Positions 21,089 through 48,000 of a DNA stretch of 64,000 nucleotides are shown one piece after another. Position 1 is the stretch's first letter; every line of letters begins with the position of its first letter. The notes beneath the pieces are model-generated. The model was not told the origin of the DNA. It saw nothing but the letters and a program-made list of their open reading frames with translations, and searched no databases. A program made the position numbers and the translations under genes. Origin of the DNA: Macrocystis pyrifera (taxonomy: Eukaryota; Sar; Phaeophyceae; Laminariales; Laminariaceae); assembly GCA_031763025.1 (NCBI GenBank), contig JASSKH010000009.1:2728001-2792000 (forward strand), read 5' to 3'.

Positions 21089-22107
21089 TTGACCGTTGTA
21101 TCGTAGCACCACTCGCCCATGCTTTCGCAAGGATGGCACTTTCGACCGCAAACCTCTCTCACTCACGGGCACCCCTCAACCAAAGACCCACCCGATACCA
21201 CACTATGTCCCGAGATGTAAGTAACTGTTTCATGAAGTATTAATGTAAAAAAATATCCCTATATTGTGGGACAGTGATATATCATTCCCGTAAAAGAGCT
21301 TTGAGTTCGCACAAGGATGCGATCGTTTTTCAGCGCTCGAGTTTTCTGGACCACGACGGTAAAAGGGCGGCGTCAAAATTCGAAACATTTATGTTTTCGG
21401 AAGGCTCTCTCGACCGAAATCTTTCCGAAAGCACCTTTTTATTTTTCGGTATTTCGGTACAAACCCTTCCCTGTCTGGCAAAATGTGGCTCTGAAAAAAA
21501 CAGGACCGCACCCCTGGTTTCGAACTCTATCGGTCTTCTCGTTTTTTTTTTAGGGATCAGATGCGTGTTTATGATACACCATTTTTTGTAGCGACACCTA
21601 TTGTATAGTCCATGAGATTTGTATTGTGTCGGGGTTACCTTAACGCTTTTTCTCAAGGTCGGTTGACGAGTGACATTACTGGTAGTATAGTACTCTTCGT
21701 GTGAGAAGCCCACCAAAATCTAGGTGCTATACACCCCTGCCGCATAGCGCGCGTTTTCGGCATCCTCTTCCTGCCGTGTGCCTACCTTATTTTCAACGAG
21801 AGGTTTGTCCGGCTATGATGCCAGTCGGCCTTTTGACTGCATCTGCGCAACTCCTCCGACAAAGTAAAGCCCAAAGCCAAGACTCCCATCACATTTATCC
21901 AAAGGCAAAAATAAGTTCCCTTCCAGCCTGTCGTGTGCTTGGACGACTTGCTGGAGTCCCTCCCTGATGCCGGATGATCGGCTTCGTACGAGGCTTCACA
22001 CGCCCCTGATGCGGATTGCAGTACTCTTAGATGTTTGCGCAACGCCTAAAAATATGTAGAACTTACCCGGTATGATACAAAGGGGAACCTTGACGTTAAT
22101 CAGGAAT
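21089..22107. other. No recognisable gene
   Basis: Short ORFs on both strands (21274-21591 +, 21330-21716 -) with no domain. Nothing repetitive beyond short homopolymers. Confidence 0.45.
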
Positions 22108-22440
22108 GGTTGCTAGGAAACCCCATGGGAGCCAACCTGCAGTACCCCCCATTGTACGCGCCCAACCTATAACGCCCATATGGCAATAGCCCGTCGATTC
22201 ACCCCGCTGACCCTCACCCGCGATGCATCAGGTGTGACCAAATCGAAAACGCTAAACCGCCATGCCGCGCGGTTGTGACACTCGGCTCCGCCCCTCCTCG
22301 CAACGCGATTTCCAACCACACCCGTCGCCAAATGGGCAAGGGCGTGGTTGGAAATCACGATGCGAGGGGTGTTGAGGTCGGAACCGAGTGTCGCAACCGC
22401 GCGGCCCTGCGGTTTAGTTTTCGCGATTCTGGCGCGTTGG
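22108..22440. repeat. Fold-back element B: inverted arms, almost no spacer
   Basis: Left arm to about 22323 and right arm from about 22346. Shared with each other: GCGAAAACT-AAACCGC, CCGCGCGGTTG, GACACTCGG, TCGCAACGCGATTTCCAACC. The outer part of the left arm (CTGCAGTACCCCCCATTGTA, CCCGTCGATTCACCCCGCTG) matches element A. The right arm is shorter. It could form a long hairpin. Confidence 0.78.
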
Positions 22441-22685
22441 CGAGGTACTCATTTGCGCTGCTTGAGCGCCACTCCGATAGCTCCCAGACGCGCCATTCTG
22501 ACAAGCAGGCGACGCATTAATCCCAAACCCCAAAACTGAAACGGCATGCGCGATGCATCACGACTCTTACGACGCTCCCCGCTCCGCCCCACGACTCCCT
22601 CCTGACCCTAACGAACCTGGTGTTTCGAGCGCTAAATATCCCTTCAACTAACAGACGCTTGTATCATTGTTCGTTCGGCCGTTCC

Positions 22686-22686
<1 letters not shown>

Positions 22687-22717
<31 letters not shown>
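22687..22717. repeat. C31 homopolymer
   Basis: Upstream of the gag-like ORF at 22832. It extends that frame artificially as polyproline, which is why the internal ATG is preferred there. Confidence 0.95.
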
Positions 22718-22719
<2 letters not shown>

Positions 22720-22831
22720 ACGAACCTCCGATCTCTCCGTCCTGCTGCTTGCGAGCAGTGATATCCGCTTCCGTGGGACAGGTATTGGCCGCGCCGCTTC
22801 AACCGTTCCGCCTGGACAGAAACGAGCGATC

Positions 22832-24139
22832 ATGACTTCGAATACCGTCATGCCTTCTTGGGAGGTCTTGTCGGAGGCTATGCGGAATCCAGAATTTTCG
22901 GACGCTGATCAAAGCTCACCTGTCGCCGATGAAGAAGAAACTCCTCCTCCTCCTCCTCCTCCCGACGACTTGCCCCCCATCCCCAATTTTTTCAAGGGCT
23001 CAGTTTCTGCTACCGAATGGGCGGACATGTCCGTGGTTGCCCGCGCCGTGCATATCAACATCGGTTCACGCTCGATGCGAAACGTACAGCGGCAAGAGGC
23101 GCAGAAGTCGCTCGTACGCCAGCAAGAAATAGAGGACAAAGAAAGCCGTGCTTCTATTTCCGTGGCCACAACTATCGCCGCTCACATGACGCAGCGGGCA
23201 TCCGCCGCCGTCCATCACCGCGACGACCTCCTTAGGCAGTACGAAGCCGCCGAGCGAGCGGCCTGTGAAGCGGCGAGAGCGGTAGACGCAAGTATCGCCG
23301 AGTTGGACGCTGAGAAACGACGCGCCACCGCACTGACAACTAAGCGTCGGCACGCCGAGAGCCGCGGCCATCCGATTCCCCGGCAACCCCTGGCGTCCCC
23401 TCATCTGCGCTCACCCTCTCGCTCGGCTTCCCCGCCACCACCGGAGCTCGACCAGACCCCCTCCTCCGCGGGTGTGGTTTCGGCGCACACGCCAGAAGGT
23501 GGTGCATACGTATACGAGAACGACAGGCAAGAGGGTGACAACGCCTTCCTTGACGTCCTCATATTGGATTTTGCTTCGTATCATCAGGCTTTGTTCTCGG
23601 AGAACGACGCACGCGCAGTAAAGGCCGCGGCAACTGCTCTTGCATATGTGGCTGAGGAGTACCCCTTGGCGACGCTCGAGCACGCCTTGCACCATGCCGT
23701 CGCCGACTCTGATTTCCCGGCGATTTCTGCGGCGGCTCGTCGGTTGGTAATGGCCCTGCGCTCCGCGCACCGTTGCGTTTCTGAGGTTGACTGGCCTCGA
23801 CCTCCAAGTGCATCGACTACCTTGGTCGGCGAGAATGGACGAGTGCCTGATACCGCGAAACGCATCCGCTCCTCCGACCGAAGTGCGCTTGCGCTTGACC
23901 AGGAACTTAGCTGCCGTCGTGGTGGCGGCCCGACCGGCGGTTGCATTCGTCACGCTGACCGACGCGATGGCGCCCGCACCGGTTGCTCCCTTCGCCACGC
24001 CGACCGCCGTAATGGTCGCCAATCACGCCAGGCAAGCCGAGGGAAAGGACAACGAAACCGAGGGAAAGGAAAGGTTAGGGGTGGGAGACCGCCTAAGAAA
24101 AATAGCGCCAGTAATACTGATGATCATATCGTCCAGTAA
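22832..24139 (+). CDS. Second gag-like protein (435 aa), paralogue of the 14303-15721 ORF
   Basis: Acidic/proline N-terminus, long charged coiled coil (about residues 90-210, QQEIEDKESRASISVATTIA to the EAARAVDASIAELDAEKRR region), Pro/Ser linker, then a helical domain at about 255-340 (LDFASYHQALFSENDARAV ... ALEHALHH-type helices ... VMALRSAHRC). The tail is rich in Arg, Gly and Lys (SRGKGQRNRGKGKVRGG), suggesting nucleic-acid binding. Domain order and the helical domain parallel the LTR-element ORF, with leucine and alanine positions and the closing W-P lining up. No LTR pair was found around it, so its element type is unproven. No CCHC knuckle, protease or polymerase seen. Could also be a domesticated gene; this is the longest intact ORF in the window apart from low-complexity ones. 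Confidence 0.6.
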   Translation: MTSNTVMPSWEVLSEAMRNPEFSDADQSSPVADEEETPPPPPPPDDLPPIPNFFKGSVSATEWADMSVVARAVHINIGSRSMRNVQRQEAQKSLVRQQEIEDKESRASISVATTIAAHMTQRASAAVHHRDDLLRQYEAAERAACEAARAVDASIAELDAEKRRATALTTKRRHAESRGHPIPRQPLASPHLRSPSRSASPPPPELDQTPSSAGVVSAHTPEGGAYVYENDRQEGDNAFLDVLILDFASYHQALFSENDARAVKAAATALAYVAEEYPLATLEHALHHAVADSDFPAISAAARRLVMALRSAHRCVSEVDWPRPPSASTTLVGENGRVPDTAKRIRSSDRSALALDQELSCRRGGGPTGGCIRHADRRDGARTGCSLRHADRRNGRQSRQASRGKGQRNRGKGKVRGGRPPKKNSASNTDDHIVQ

Positions 24140-24142
24140 AAA

Positions 24143-24517
24143 GTGGTTGGATCAACTTTCAAAGGGACTGGTTCAGTAGGTTCTACGAGTGCTTCGCGGT
24201 CGACATCTTGTTCGTTGGCCACCATTTGCGAGCATGTCAGCAATCGCATGGTTGGCACGCTTGACGGAACCGCTTGTGGCATGGCACTAGGAACTGGTGC
24301 CGGTCTCGTTGGTGCCTTGACGCTCATGAAGGGCGTCCAAAAACGATCGAGCAGAACTGCAGCCCGTTGTCGGGAAGGAGCGCAACCGGGTTATAGCCCA
24401 GAGAGGGAGATGTGGCGGTCGATAATAATGTCGGCTGATTATTTTACAGTGGCGGTCACGTCAGCTTCAGTCGCGGCTCATTTTGCCGGCGCGGCGACTG
24501 AAGCGATTGGAGAATAG
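24143..24517 (+). CDS. Hypothetical small ORF after the second gag-like ORF (124 aa)
   Basis: Starts 3 nt after the stop of the preceding ORF. Ser/Thr- and Gly-rich with two weakly hydrophobic stretches (GTACGMALGTGAGLVGALTL and VAVTSASVAAHFAGAATEAI). No family recognised. It may belong to the same element or be chance. Confidence 0.25.
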   Translation: MVGSTFKGTGSVGSTSASRSTSCSLATICEHVSNRMVGTLDGTACGMALGTGAGLVGALTLMKGVQKRSSRTAARCREGAQPGYSPEREMWRSIIMSADYFTVAVTSASVAAHFAGAATEAIGE

Positions 24518-26679
24518 GGAGATATCACGTGTCACCTATAGCGCTGTAGTCGGTAGTGGTCCGAAGTAGTCGACCCTGACGAAGACACCGGGCCGCGGCC
24601 GTTTTGGTAGCGCGGGAGGGAGTAAAGGGTAGCCCGGCGGACCGGTGGACTATAAGTATCGTGCGTATTGGGCGGGGCCAACCACAGCGGTCCATGCCGA
24701 CCCACTAGGCGAGAAATCGCGATGAGCAGACTAAGTGTACGGTCGATACACGGGGGGGAGGAGGAGGAGGAGGTGGTGTACGGTGGTACGTGCGCAAACC
24801 CTAGTGGCAAATTGTCAACATTGAAACAAATGACTGACGTAGACGCGCGGGGGTCGGTCAGTAGGCAGTGAATGGTTGGTCGCGGCGAAGGCGGTCACCG
24901 TGGCTGTTGGTTCAAGGGCGCGCATGGTAAGTAGCCGTTGAGGGTGGCCGTCGACTAAGGAGAATGGTGTGATCGACAGCGAGTGGTGTAAATAGTAAAT
25001 TAGGGCTTTCTTTGGCGGCGAGGGTGATCAGTTCGGGAGGAAGCCTTGGGTGGCGACGCGAGGGGACAACTTTTTAAAGTGCGTGCTGACTTTGGGTGCG
25101 CCGTCCGTGGTGATGGGTAGCCGAAAGGAAAAAGTTGGTCACGAGCCCACTCCGTGCACGTGTGCAGTGTGTTCAATTCAACACAGGGACGGGAGTGGCG
25201 GGCGTCGTAGGACTTGAAACAATTTTAGAAAAATATGAAGGCTGAGTAACTAGCCTGCCTGCACACCGCGTGCAACAAACAAGCGATAGATGTATGTTGA
25301 AATAGAGCCAAAAAACACTATGATCCCACAGGAGGTGAGGGATTAAAGGCGTTCGTTCGTTCGTTCATGTTACCAACACACGGGGTATTTCACTTGACGT
25401 CGCGCTTCTGACAAGCGGTACGTACGAATATCCGGAATAGGGGATGGTCGAGTCTCTTGGAGCACCCCCCCCTCTTTGCACCGGTGTGTTCCCTACTGGC
25501 CAAGTGACCGTTAACTCCTTTTGGTGGCCCCGTATTCCCTCTGCTGGTTTTTGGCAAGGCGCTGCTGCCTCTCTGGAGGAGGAACCACTCGCTCCTTCTG
25601 TCAGAAGAGGTGAGGGCGAGGCAAGAGCTGTGATCTTACCAGCCACGTGTCTCGCGTGTCACGTGATAAATCAAGCGTAACCAGATTCATCCCCGCATGC
25701 CACTTCAGTTAACAGTAGTCGGGTCCGTCCCATCTTTTGCCTCAACGCATTCATTGCCACAGCCTTCGTGTCTTCAACACCAGTCAGGGCCATCTTCACA
25801 CTAAGTGCAATCCACGCTCTGTACAGAAAGCCATTGGAAAAATACTGCTACAGCTGCAGCAAAAAGAGGCGACAGACAGAATACAATGTGATCATGTAAC
25901 ACCAGCACGCGGCAGGGCAATGGGCCCATACCTCGTTTGCCTAAGAACGCACCCGGTGCCGCCAGCAACAAATTTTGTTCTCACGGACGATACCTATGCT
26001 TACCAACATGCCGACCTTCGGCTTGAGTGCGCTTCATTCGGTCCACAAAACCTCGACATAAGAGAGCCGATCGCACATAAAATAGTACACACATATCTTT
26101 TGAGACTCGAGCGACCGAAAGCCCGCCTGACTAATAAGAGTTAACATATGCGCAAAACGAACGCACCCAGGCACGGCTTGATTGAAACAAAACGGCCGCC
26201 TGAAAAAAAATAAACCGAGTTCGCGGAGCGCTTCCCGGAGTCGGTATCTCTACCACAACCTCATACTACTGTACTGTAGTACCACTGCCATATATAGTAC
26301 TAATTGGGTTTTTTACGACGAATTTTACACGGAATTCCCATCAACCGAACGTCAGCATCAAACTTAATAATTTTTGTGCGACCTGGTTGGGCATGACATT
26401 CTCGACCTTTTGTGAAACAGCAGTAGCGATGCCATTAAACACGATCCCTCACTGCTGGACCGCAAGACTGAAAAAAACGCTTCCCCACAGAACCTCGACA
26501 GCACTGGCCGGTTGGTTCGACCTTCATGCGACTTCGCGCCATGCGGTTTCGCGCCCTGGCATGCGCGACCACCCCGACACGTAGCATCATCACGTCATGT
26601 CGTTTCGATAAAAGAAGCGGCGCACGACTACAACATGCCCTGCCGCGCTGATCCCGAGAACCCTCCCCACACCACCACA
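24518..26679. other. No recognisable gene
   Basis: Includes ORF 25737-26144 (+, 135 aa) with no domain. The region lies downstream of the GH30 stop codon (26680) on the other strand and may include its 3' UTR. No clear AATAAA could be tied to it. Confidence 0.45.
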
Positions 26680-40846
<14,167 letters not shown>

Positions 40847-41712
40847 CTGAGCCCGGGTGGATGTAGGCGTGTTTGCGGGGTGGAGGTGGGGGGTTTAAGG
40901 AGAAGGATGTATATACTATACCTGGTAAAATAGTTACTACTTTGTATGCGCAGAACTACACTGGAATGTACCTGGTACCAGGGTATCTGTTTGCACAAAT
41001 GTTGTTGAACTTGTGGGCATACTAGCTCGGAGAGTAGCATGCTATATACCACTGCTGCTGTGGACTATAGCACAAATACAAGTAGTGATACAAATTGACA
41101 TCAATGTCGCAGCAATGTGAATCATGTATATTGGTCGAGACTGATTGTTACGTCGAGCTTGATTGTAACGTCATAAATGACAGTTTCATGTGTCGGTTTG
41201 GATCTTTAGATGTGCAAAAGTAAATACTGCTGTACGTATAGAACACATAGTATAGCGGGTTTAGCCAGCAAGAGCCTAGCATTGCGTGAGTCCTAGCATG
41301 CGTGGCACGGGCCAGTTGACTTAACACGTGTTTATTTCAACAGATCTGGACCTGCAGGACCTTTGAAGACACTCTAGCAGAAGATCAAGGAAGGCTCCAT
41401 GATTTCTTCAAGCTTTGTCGGGTCCTCCCACGGAGTTCACTCAACTGCTCCAATCAATGGGTTCACTACACCAGATCAGCAACCAGTATATTCCCACAAG
41501 GCGTTTATTTTCTTCTTCGGGCCTACTTTCAGAAACCGCTTGTCCCCAGCGCGCTGACGCTGCGCCGCACACCTGTTTGCGGGTACTTTTCTTCCGTTGC
41601 CGCGTGTTCGCTTGCACTTGTGATATGAGTAGAGTATTCATGGGCTATAGATATAGATAATACGTTGCAGTCTTGTAGTTTCACCAATACGAGAATAATC
41701 CAAAGAATGGAT
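40847..41712. other. Upstream of the GH30 anchor exon; no exon assigned
   Basis: The GH30 start exon is expected here or further right. No clear ATG exon with matching donor was identified. Confidence 0.4.
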
Positions 41713-42125
41713 TAACCCGGCGGATATTCCGTTAGTCGAGAGTATCGTTATTTTAGGAATGTTCCCTAGGGCGGATAGCCCGTTAGACGAGAGTAATGTT
41801 CCTTGACGCAGATAGGACTACGAAGTGAGAAGTTCTTATTTTAGCAGAAGAACGATCGGTAGCCATAGGAAAGTTCTGTTGGAGTACATCAGATAAGAGG
41901 AATTTGGGAGAGCTTGTGGCGTGGGGTGGGACGAGTATATCTGGGCGTCGAGTCCCGCCCCCCTACCTCTCACTTCTCTACCAGAGCACCTCCTCAGCTC
42001 TCGCCATCAATAAGAAGATCTAAATCAGAAGAAGCGAAGCACTGCTTTTCCAGCTGCCAGAACCACCTGCGTCCCTTACCACTACCCTTACCACTACCCT
42101 AGACCGGTCACCGCATCACACACTA
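41713..42125 (+). repeat. Candidate solo LTR or retroelement fragment
   Basis: A block GGCGGATATTCCGTTAGTCG / GGCGGATAGCCCGTTAGACG is repeated at 41719 and 41772, as seen in LTR U3 regions. Then TGTTGGAGTACATCAG at 41877, a common start of Copia-type LTRs, and CAATAAGAAG near 42008. No second copy or target duplication was found, so the call is tentative. Confidence 0.35.
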
Positions 42126-43630
42126 CAGTAGTAGTTACATGGACAGCTTCGGCTGAATTTTGCAAATCCGCTCTTGCACTCGCTTGCTCGCCCTGTACTT
42201 TGTAAACAGGTAGCTTCTCTGCTTATCTTGGCATACACTCGTCGGCGACACACTACTGTCGAGAGTACGCACCGCGTCAAAACAAAACAAGCACACGGGA
42301 CGCAGACTTGACACTCGCGCGACAAGGGAGGAAACACCTTCTCCACTGCCATCAAGTTCTACAAACCACACGCAGCCAAACTTCAACAGGTTATGAGCCT
42401 CGGTTGGAGCATGGGGCAAGACCAAACGAAGCGAAGGAAATATTGAGTCTGCGATACGACGCGAGTCGTGCACCAGGTCTCCAGTCGCGATTTGCTGTAC
42501 AAGTCACGAAAACCAGGAAACGGGGCAAACAAGAACCTCGGGGCGTGCTAAGGTGGACACATGGAGTCCGCCAACATCACGACGCTCACCAGAGGTACAT
42601 ATCCCGAAGCCCGATGGAAAGCGAAGCAAATTTCAAGACTGGAAGCGCTCAATGCGAGCGACGCTTCAGTTAGTCCGACCAGGAATAATCGAACTTATGG
42701 GTCAAAAGAGGCCTTAATAAATTTACAAGCAGGACGCCTTCGAAGCACCATGAAAACTCAGTTGCACAGCGTAACGTAAAAAGACACTGACGGGGACGAC
42801 ACAGGCAACACTGAAGAGCAACAAGGCCTTGGCAGAAGAACTGCAGGACGCAGGTGCCAGCCAAGCCCTCGATATCGCGGTCATGACGTATCGTCTCGAC
42901 ACCGGACGCTGCAGTGTGCGAAGTGAGAGTCCCGCGATGGCGACCACACAAGGGGTGCAGCCGCAGAACAGCTCAGCAGCAACACGACTCTCACATCGAA
43001 GCACAGCAGCAACTTGATCTCCGCTGAACATGACAAAGTTCATCCAGTGAGATCAAGCCAACGCTGCACTGTTCAGCGCTCTGTTGAAAAAGGGCAACTG
43101 AACTAGCAGGCCGGGAGCCTTACATGCTTGTTCAAGTCCAAGCTCGGAAAAAGAGAGCGAACGGAAAAGAGGCGTGACGAGCGCTACTCGTCCAAGTACG
43201 AAAACAGCTCTACGCAGCGTCGCCGAACGCTAACGAGGAAGCTCGACAATTCTAACACGGAAGACGGACCAGAACCAGATGTGTTCTTCCTTCAAGTCGA
43301 TCAACTATCGAGGATGCCCAGGACAGAATGGGCCTAAACGTTACAAAGTATCGAGTGACATAATCCCATCAGACATGATGAATATACCGGATGCTGGTGT
43401 CCTCCGCCTGAGTGCGCGCCGCGGTACTACTGTGTGTTCGCCTAGCCGTCGCGTGCGAAGCGTGCTCTGCAAACTTCGCGACGCCTTGCGAACGGACAGC
43501 CGGCGTAAATCTGTTCGTTCAGGCGAAATTCTTCAGGAGTGCCAGAATAAAATGATGCTGTTCTAATGAGGGAAGGCTTTGTCACGAAACTGTTGAGGGA
43601 TTTTTTTCCCGATGGTGAGATTATTTCCGG
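42126..43630 (+). other. Short plus-strand ORFs, possible decayed retroelement body
   Basis: ORFs at 42308-42673, 42561-42779, 42829-43017, 43128-43337 and 43279-43566 follow each other in different frames. Segments such as GTYPEARWKAKQISRLEALN and KSKLGKRERTEKRRDERYS are protein-like, but no family was recognised. They may be a broken gag downstream of the candidate LTR. Confidence 0.3.
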
Positions 43631-43930
43631 CTTTGGCTAAGGGCGGCCACCACCCCGACCCGGAACTCTACATCTAAGCCTAACCAGAGGCCTACTTGGT
43701 TGCTGTGCCAGCTGGTTGTTGCGCTTGGAAAGGCTCTCTTTCCTGTTTGGGCACATCCACGGAACTTCGCCTTAACGGGCAGATATATGCCAAAACGCGG
43801 AGGGAGGGGCCATAGGCCCATGAGGACAAAAACAAAGTAGAGGAAAAATCTGCAAATCTGGACAAGAAATGTATGCCAGGTACACATCATACATCCCCGG
43901 TGCGGCTTGGTAGGTGGTCCGCGTGCCTAC

Positions 43931-44039
43931 TATTACGGGGAACCATAGTAAATAGGACCTACGGTACACACAAAAATATATATATTTTCCTATTTTTACA
44001 AACAATATTTGGTCCTATTTACTATGGTCCCCCGTAGTA
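43931..44039. mobile_element. MITE-1 copy 9
   Basis: TATTACGGGGAACCATAGTA to CTATGGTCCCCCGTAGTA, reverse-oriented centre. Confidence 0.9.
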
Positions 44040-44827
44040 AGATCAATTTCGTGAGTTCAAGTCTCCCCGAGTGCATACTTGTAAGGACTTTTGTTTGCAT
44101 ACAAATTGATTAGCGGAAAGCGCGAAACCGTGTGTTAGCTACATCCCATGAAAGTCGACGAGCAGTGGGAATGCTGAATCCCTATGCGCGATAAAAATGA
44201 AGGCACGTACCGGGGGGGACAAGGGACGACACCTGTGACCACGGCTTGTCCAGAAAAATCGCTGAGGATATAACCTCCTACGAGTTAAGCTGGAAAGTGA
44301 AAGTGATGTTGAAAAAATAATGAGTGGTAGCAAGGAGAGGGGCGGCCCGCATAGAAGGAGACACAAAGAGACACCCTGCGGAAAAAGGCGACATGGTGTT
44401 AACATTCGCAAAACATGGTCAGGGATCCCCTCCCCCCCATATCTACTCGTGCTAGGCACCATCCCGGCACGCGTGGCGGAAATTGGAGACCCAACCAGCG
44501 CGTGTAGACGTGTGCAATTATAAAAGTATATACGTATGATGAGATGCGGACGGTTGACCAATCACAGCAGAGGACAAGACCGAGCGATACATGTCACACA
44601 CGTGGAATGGCCGCAAGCTCGAGTACTGCACAGAGCGTTCGTCGCACCGAGGAAGCGCTCTCATGTCCCAGAGAGTGTACTTAAGGCCCGTGTCCCTAAG
44701 AACAGTAGGAATACCGAAACAAAATGCCCCGTGACGGAGAAACCTCCGGCAGAAAATATCCCACCAATACAATAGGAGGCCGGTTGTTTTGTGCGCGTTA
44801 AGGCCTCCTTGGGCCTCAACTCCTTGG

Positions 44828-45033
44828 GCTTAACTCTTTTAGGACTGCAGTCCCGTTTTGGGGACAAGCCACTCAAATGCTATTGCGGGGGACCATAGTA
44901 AACAGGACCAAATATTGTTAGTAAAACTAGGTAAATATATAGGTTTTTGTGTGTGTACCGTAGGTCCTATTTACTATGGTCCCCCGTAATAGGTACTAGT
45001 TTGCCCCCATATCGGGACTGCGGTACTAGAAAA
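44828..45033. mobile_element. MITE-3 copy interrupted by MITE-1
   Basis: Left half 44828-44880 (CTCTTTTAGGACTGCAGTCC, GGGGACAAGCCACTCAAATG) and right half 44992-45033 (TTTGCCCCCATATCGGGACT, GAAAAGGGTT) flank an inserted MITE-1. Confidence 0.88.
44881..44991. mobile_element. MITE-1 copy 10, nested in MITE-3
   Basis: TATTGCGGGGGACCATAGTA to TACTATGGTCCCCCGTAATA. Shows that MITE-1 was active after MITE-3 inserted here. Confidence 0.92.
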
Positions 45034-48000
45034 GGGTTCAAATACTACTCGGCTATGTCGGTGAGTCGGCTCTGTCGACTGGACGAAGAGAGCTCTCGTT
45101 GTGCACGGAGCTTTCTGCGACCAGTGACGGCCTGAGCATGACCCTGGGCATGACCCTGATCTATCCTGTGCAGTGCCGAGTGGTGACACGGCGCACACGG
45201 CTCACACGGTGCGCCTGCCAGATGTTCTGCGACGATGCGGGACTTTTCCGCGATAGAAGAAAATATTTTTTAGGTTCGTATTTTGCCGGGGTTGAAAAAT
45301 TTCCGCGAAACGCGAAAAAAACCCCCGGAAATTCGGGAATATTCCTCGAAACGCGAAAAAAAACTTCCGGTTAATAACGCTCCTTAATGCCATGAAGAAA
45401 TCTACGTTGCTCAAGCAAGGGGGGGCTGTGAGCACGAACAAGCAAAGATGTCGGGAGACAGCATTTTCACCCGTTGATAGACAGCAACTTGTGCCTTGAC
45501 AAGCCTTGACTGACACCCAACCACTGGGTTTTAGTGTGGAACACTCGGCCCTACACCCTTGACAGCGCAAGTTTTGCCTTGCTTGATGTGTCTCCTGACA
45601 TCTTTGTGAACAAGCGCTGTGTGGGGGCTGCGGGAACCCTACAAAACATGTATCCCCTTTTCCCTGATTTTGGGAGTTCCAGACTAACGGCGTTTTTTTT
45701 TAATGCCTTGAATGCCTGAAACAGGAATGCCTGACGCGTGCCTGGCAAAAGACAGGCAAGATGGGCACGAAAACAGTAGTTCAGACATTTTTTCAGGCAT
45801 GCCATAAAGGCTAGGCCCTACTGGCAATTCCTTGCTAAATACGAGAAAGAACTCTGCTCGGTTTACGTCGGCCGTAACGACGGCTACAAGGGACCCTCGC
45901 TTCGCGACCTCATCACGGCGACTACTCCGCGACATCATCGGCTCTCACTGCGAGCATTGGCCTTACATTTGGTTACCACCGTCGTGGGACGAGTACGGAT
46001 ACATGACGAACGCGCGCACTATTAATAGTCGTACGAATTTCGTACTTGTTTGTCTACTATATTTCCCCTTGCACGTCCCTATTGGCTCATGCTCGGGGTA
46101 AGTATGTGTGTGTCTGAGCTTTGGCTTCCCATTTTATTTATTTATTTGGGATTCTTCTCCTTTTCTTTTTCTTTTTCTTGTTCTTTTTCGGTTTGGTTTT
46201 TTCGTTGCTTCTCTTTCTTTATGGTGTATTTTGGTTGCTGGCGTATGTATGTATGTTGTGTCGGCCGCACCTAGTGCGAAGGCATGGTATTGCGTAGGCT
46301 ATTAATGCATTACGGTGTGTTATCTCTATGTCGTAGTCTGTGACCACAGAGCTCGTATCTTTCTAGGGTGAAGAATCAGCACGGACACTGGGCTTGCTGG
46401 ATGTCGACGAGTAGAAGAACGGTTTAATGTGAAGAACACACACACACACACTCCCATCGAGATTACAGCCTATTTTGTGACCGCAGTATTTCAGGGACGT
46501 GAGCTATTAATATTGTGAGAACATCATCAACCTGGGGACTCGGTACTATGAGGCGGACTCGTGAGCTCATGCATGACTGAGTCCCAATGACTGGTATTCT
46601 GACGAACTTGCTTTGGAGCATTGATGTTGAGAAAGACTGAAATGTGAAGAACATGAGCACAGCATGAACACAGGCCCCAGCAGAGCAGGCTTTCGTTGAG
46701 TATGATTGAGTTTGCATACTGCTGTACCTGGTATAATAACTCGTAAAAAATGGCGGCGCAACGCATTCTGCTGAGACAACCACCGTGTACGTTGTGCCGT
46801 GTCGAAGTCATTAGGCACACGGGCCCAAGTACTGATCCCCATCAACGTACGTGGAGATCTCGCCAAAGGCACCCAAGGCCCATAAACCCATTCACAAGGT
46901 ACCAACAGGGTACATAATGATAGTGCTACTCGTAGAAGGTACCTTCGTGGTGGTTACGGTATGGTCCCGTGGTTTGGTGGTACCGCATACAAGAAGAAAC
47001 TACGAGAATAAACAACGTTCCACCTGTGTCGCGCTTCGGCTTCATGGTCTCGCTCTCCTGCACCACGGAGCGCGATGCCTGCGCCACCCTCCTCGTGTGC
47101 GCCCTATAATTGCGAACATTGGCGCGCGCGTGAGGACTTTACCGTGAGGACTTTACACGACGAGTGTTATAAACAGAGCAGCTGGGGGTAAGTAAAACAA
47201 AAGGAGGGGACGGACAGCAAAAAAGTATGTGGAGCTATCATGCTATCATAGGTTCCGGTGGTAAAGCCTTACTCTCCAGTAGTACCTGCGCTCCCGGCTC
47301 CCCGTGTGAGGAGCCCTCCACTATGCGTTCGTAGCCCCTCATGCCAGCTCTTGGCATTCAACAACCGCTGCTGTGTCGAGTTGTTCTGCGCTTCATTTCA
47401 TCGTGAAAGTACGGAAGAGGGGGAACACAGCAGTAAACCGAAATTTCAGCAGTTTATCTATAGAAACCCGGGACTCGGATGCTCGGATGGTTGAGAGATG
47501 CCACTGGAGTGCTGTTGGGTTGTTTTTCCGTTACAATAATTCCTGTTCCATGGTTGGTTGTGCTCCAGCGTACCAAGTACAAACAACACATGTATGCTTG
47601 AAACGATGTTACCTTGATTCCTTGGCCCTGTCCGGTACTCGTACTGCGTAGCGCAGACCTCCAAGACAAACAAGAAGAGTGAACACCGTTTAGGTCATCA
47701 TACGATCGAGATGAGAGTCGCTACCCCAACCAGTGCATGAGTAATGAGTGTACAGCAGCAAGCAGTAGTGATGATATCGTCGTACTTGATTTTTTTTAGT
47801 TATTATTAGGATGTCATCCATCACCCATCATGCGTGGTGGTGCCATCTTCTATCTGTCACATCACATGGGAGTACTGCGTGCGGTGTTTTGTATGAATCA
47901 TGGTCCTACGTCCTACAATTACGTATAATATCTACACTCGAGTACGACAGCAGTAGTATCATAACTATAGAATTCTGTGTACGTACTCTTTTTAGAAGTC

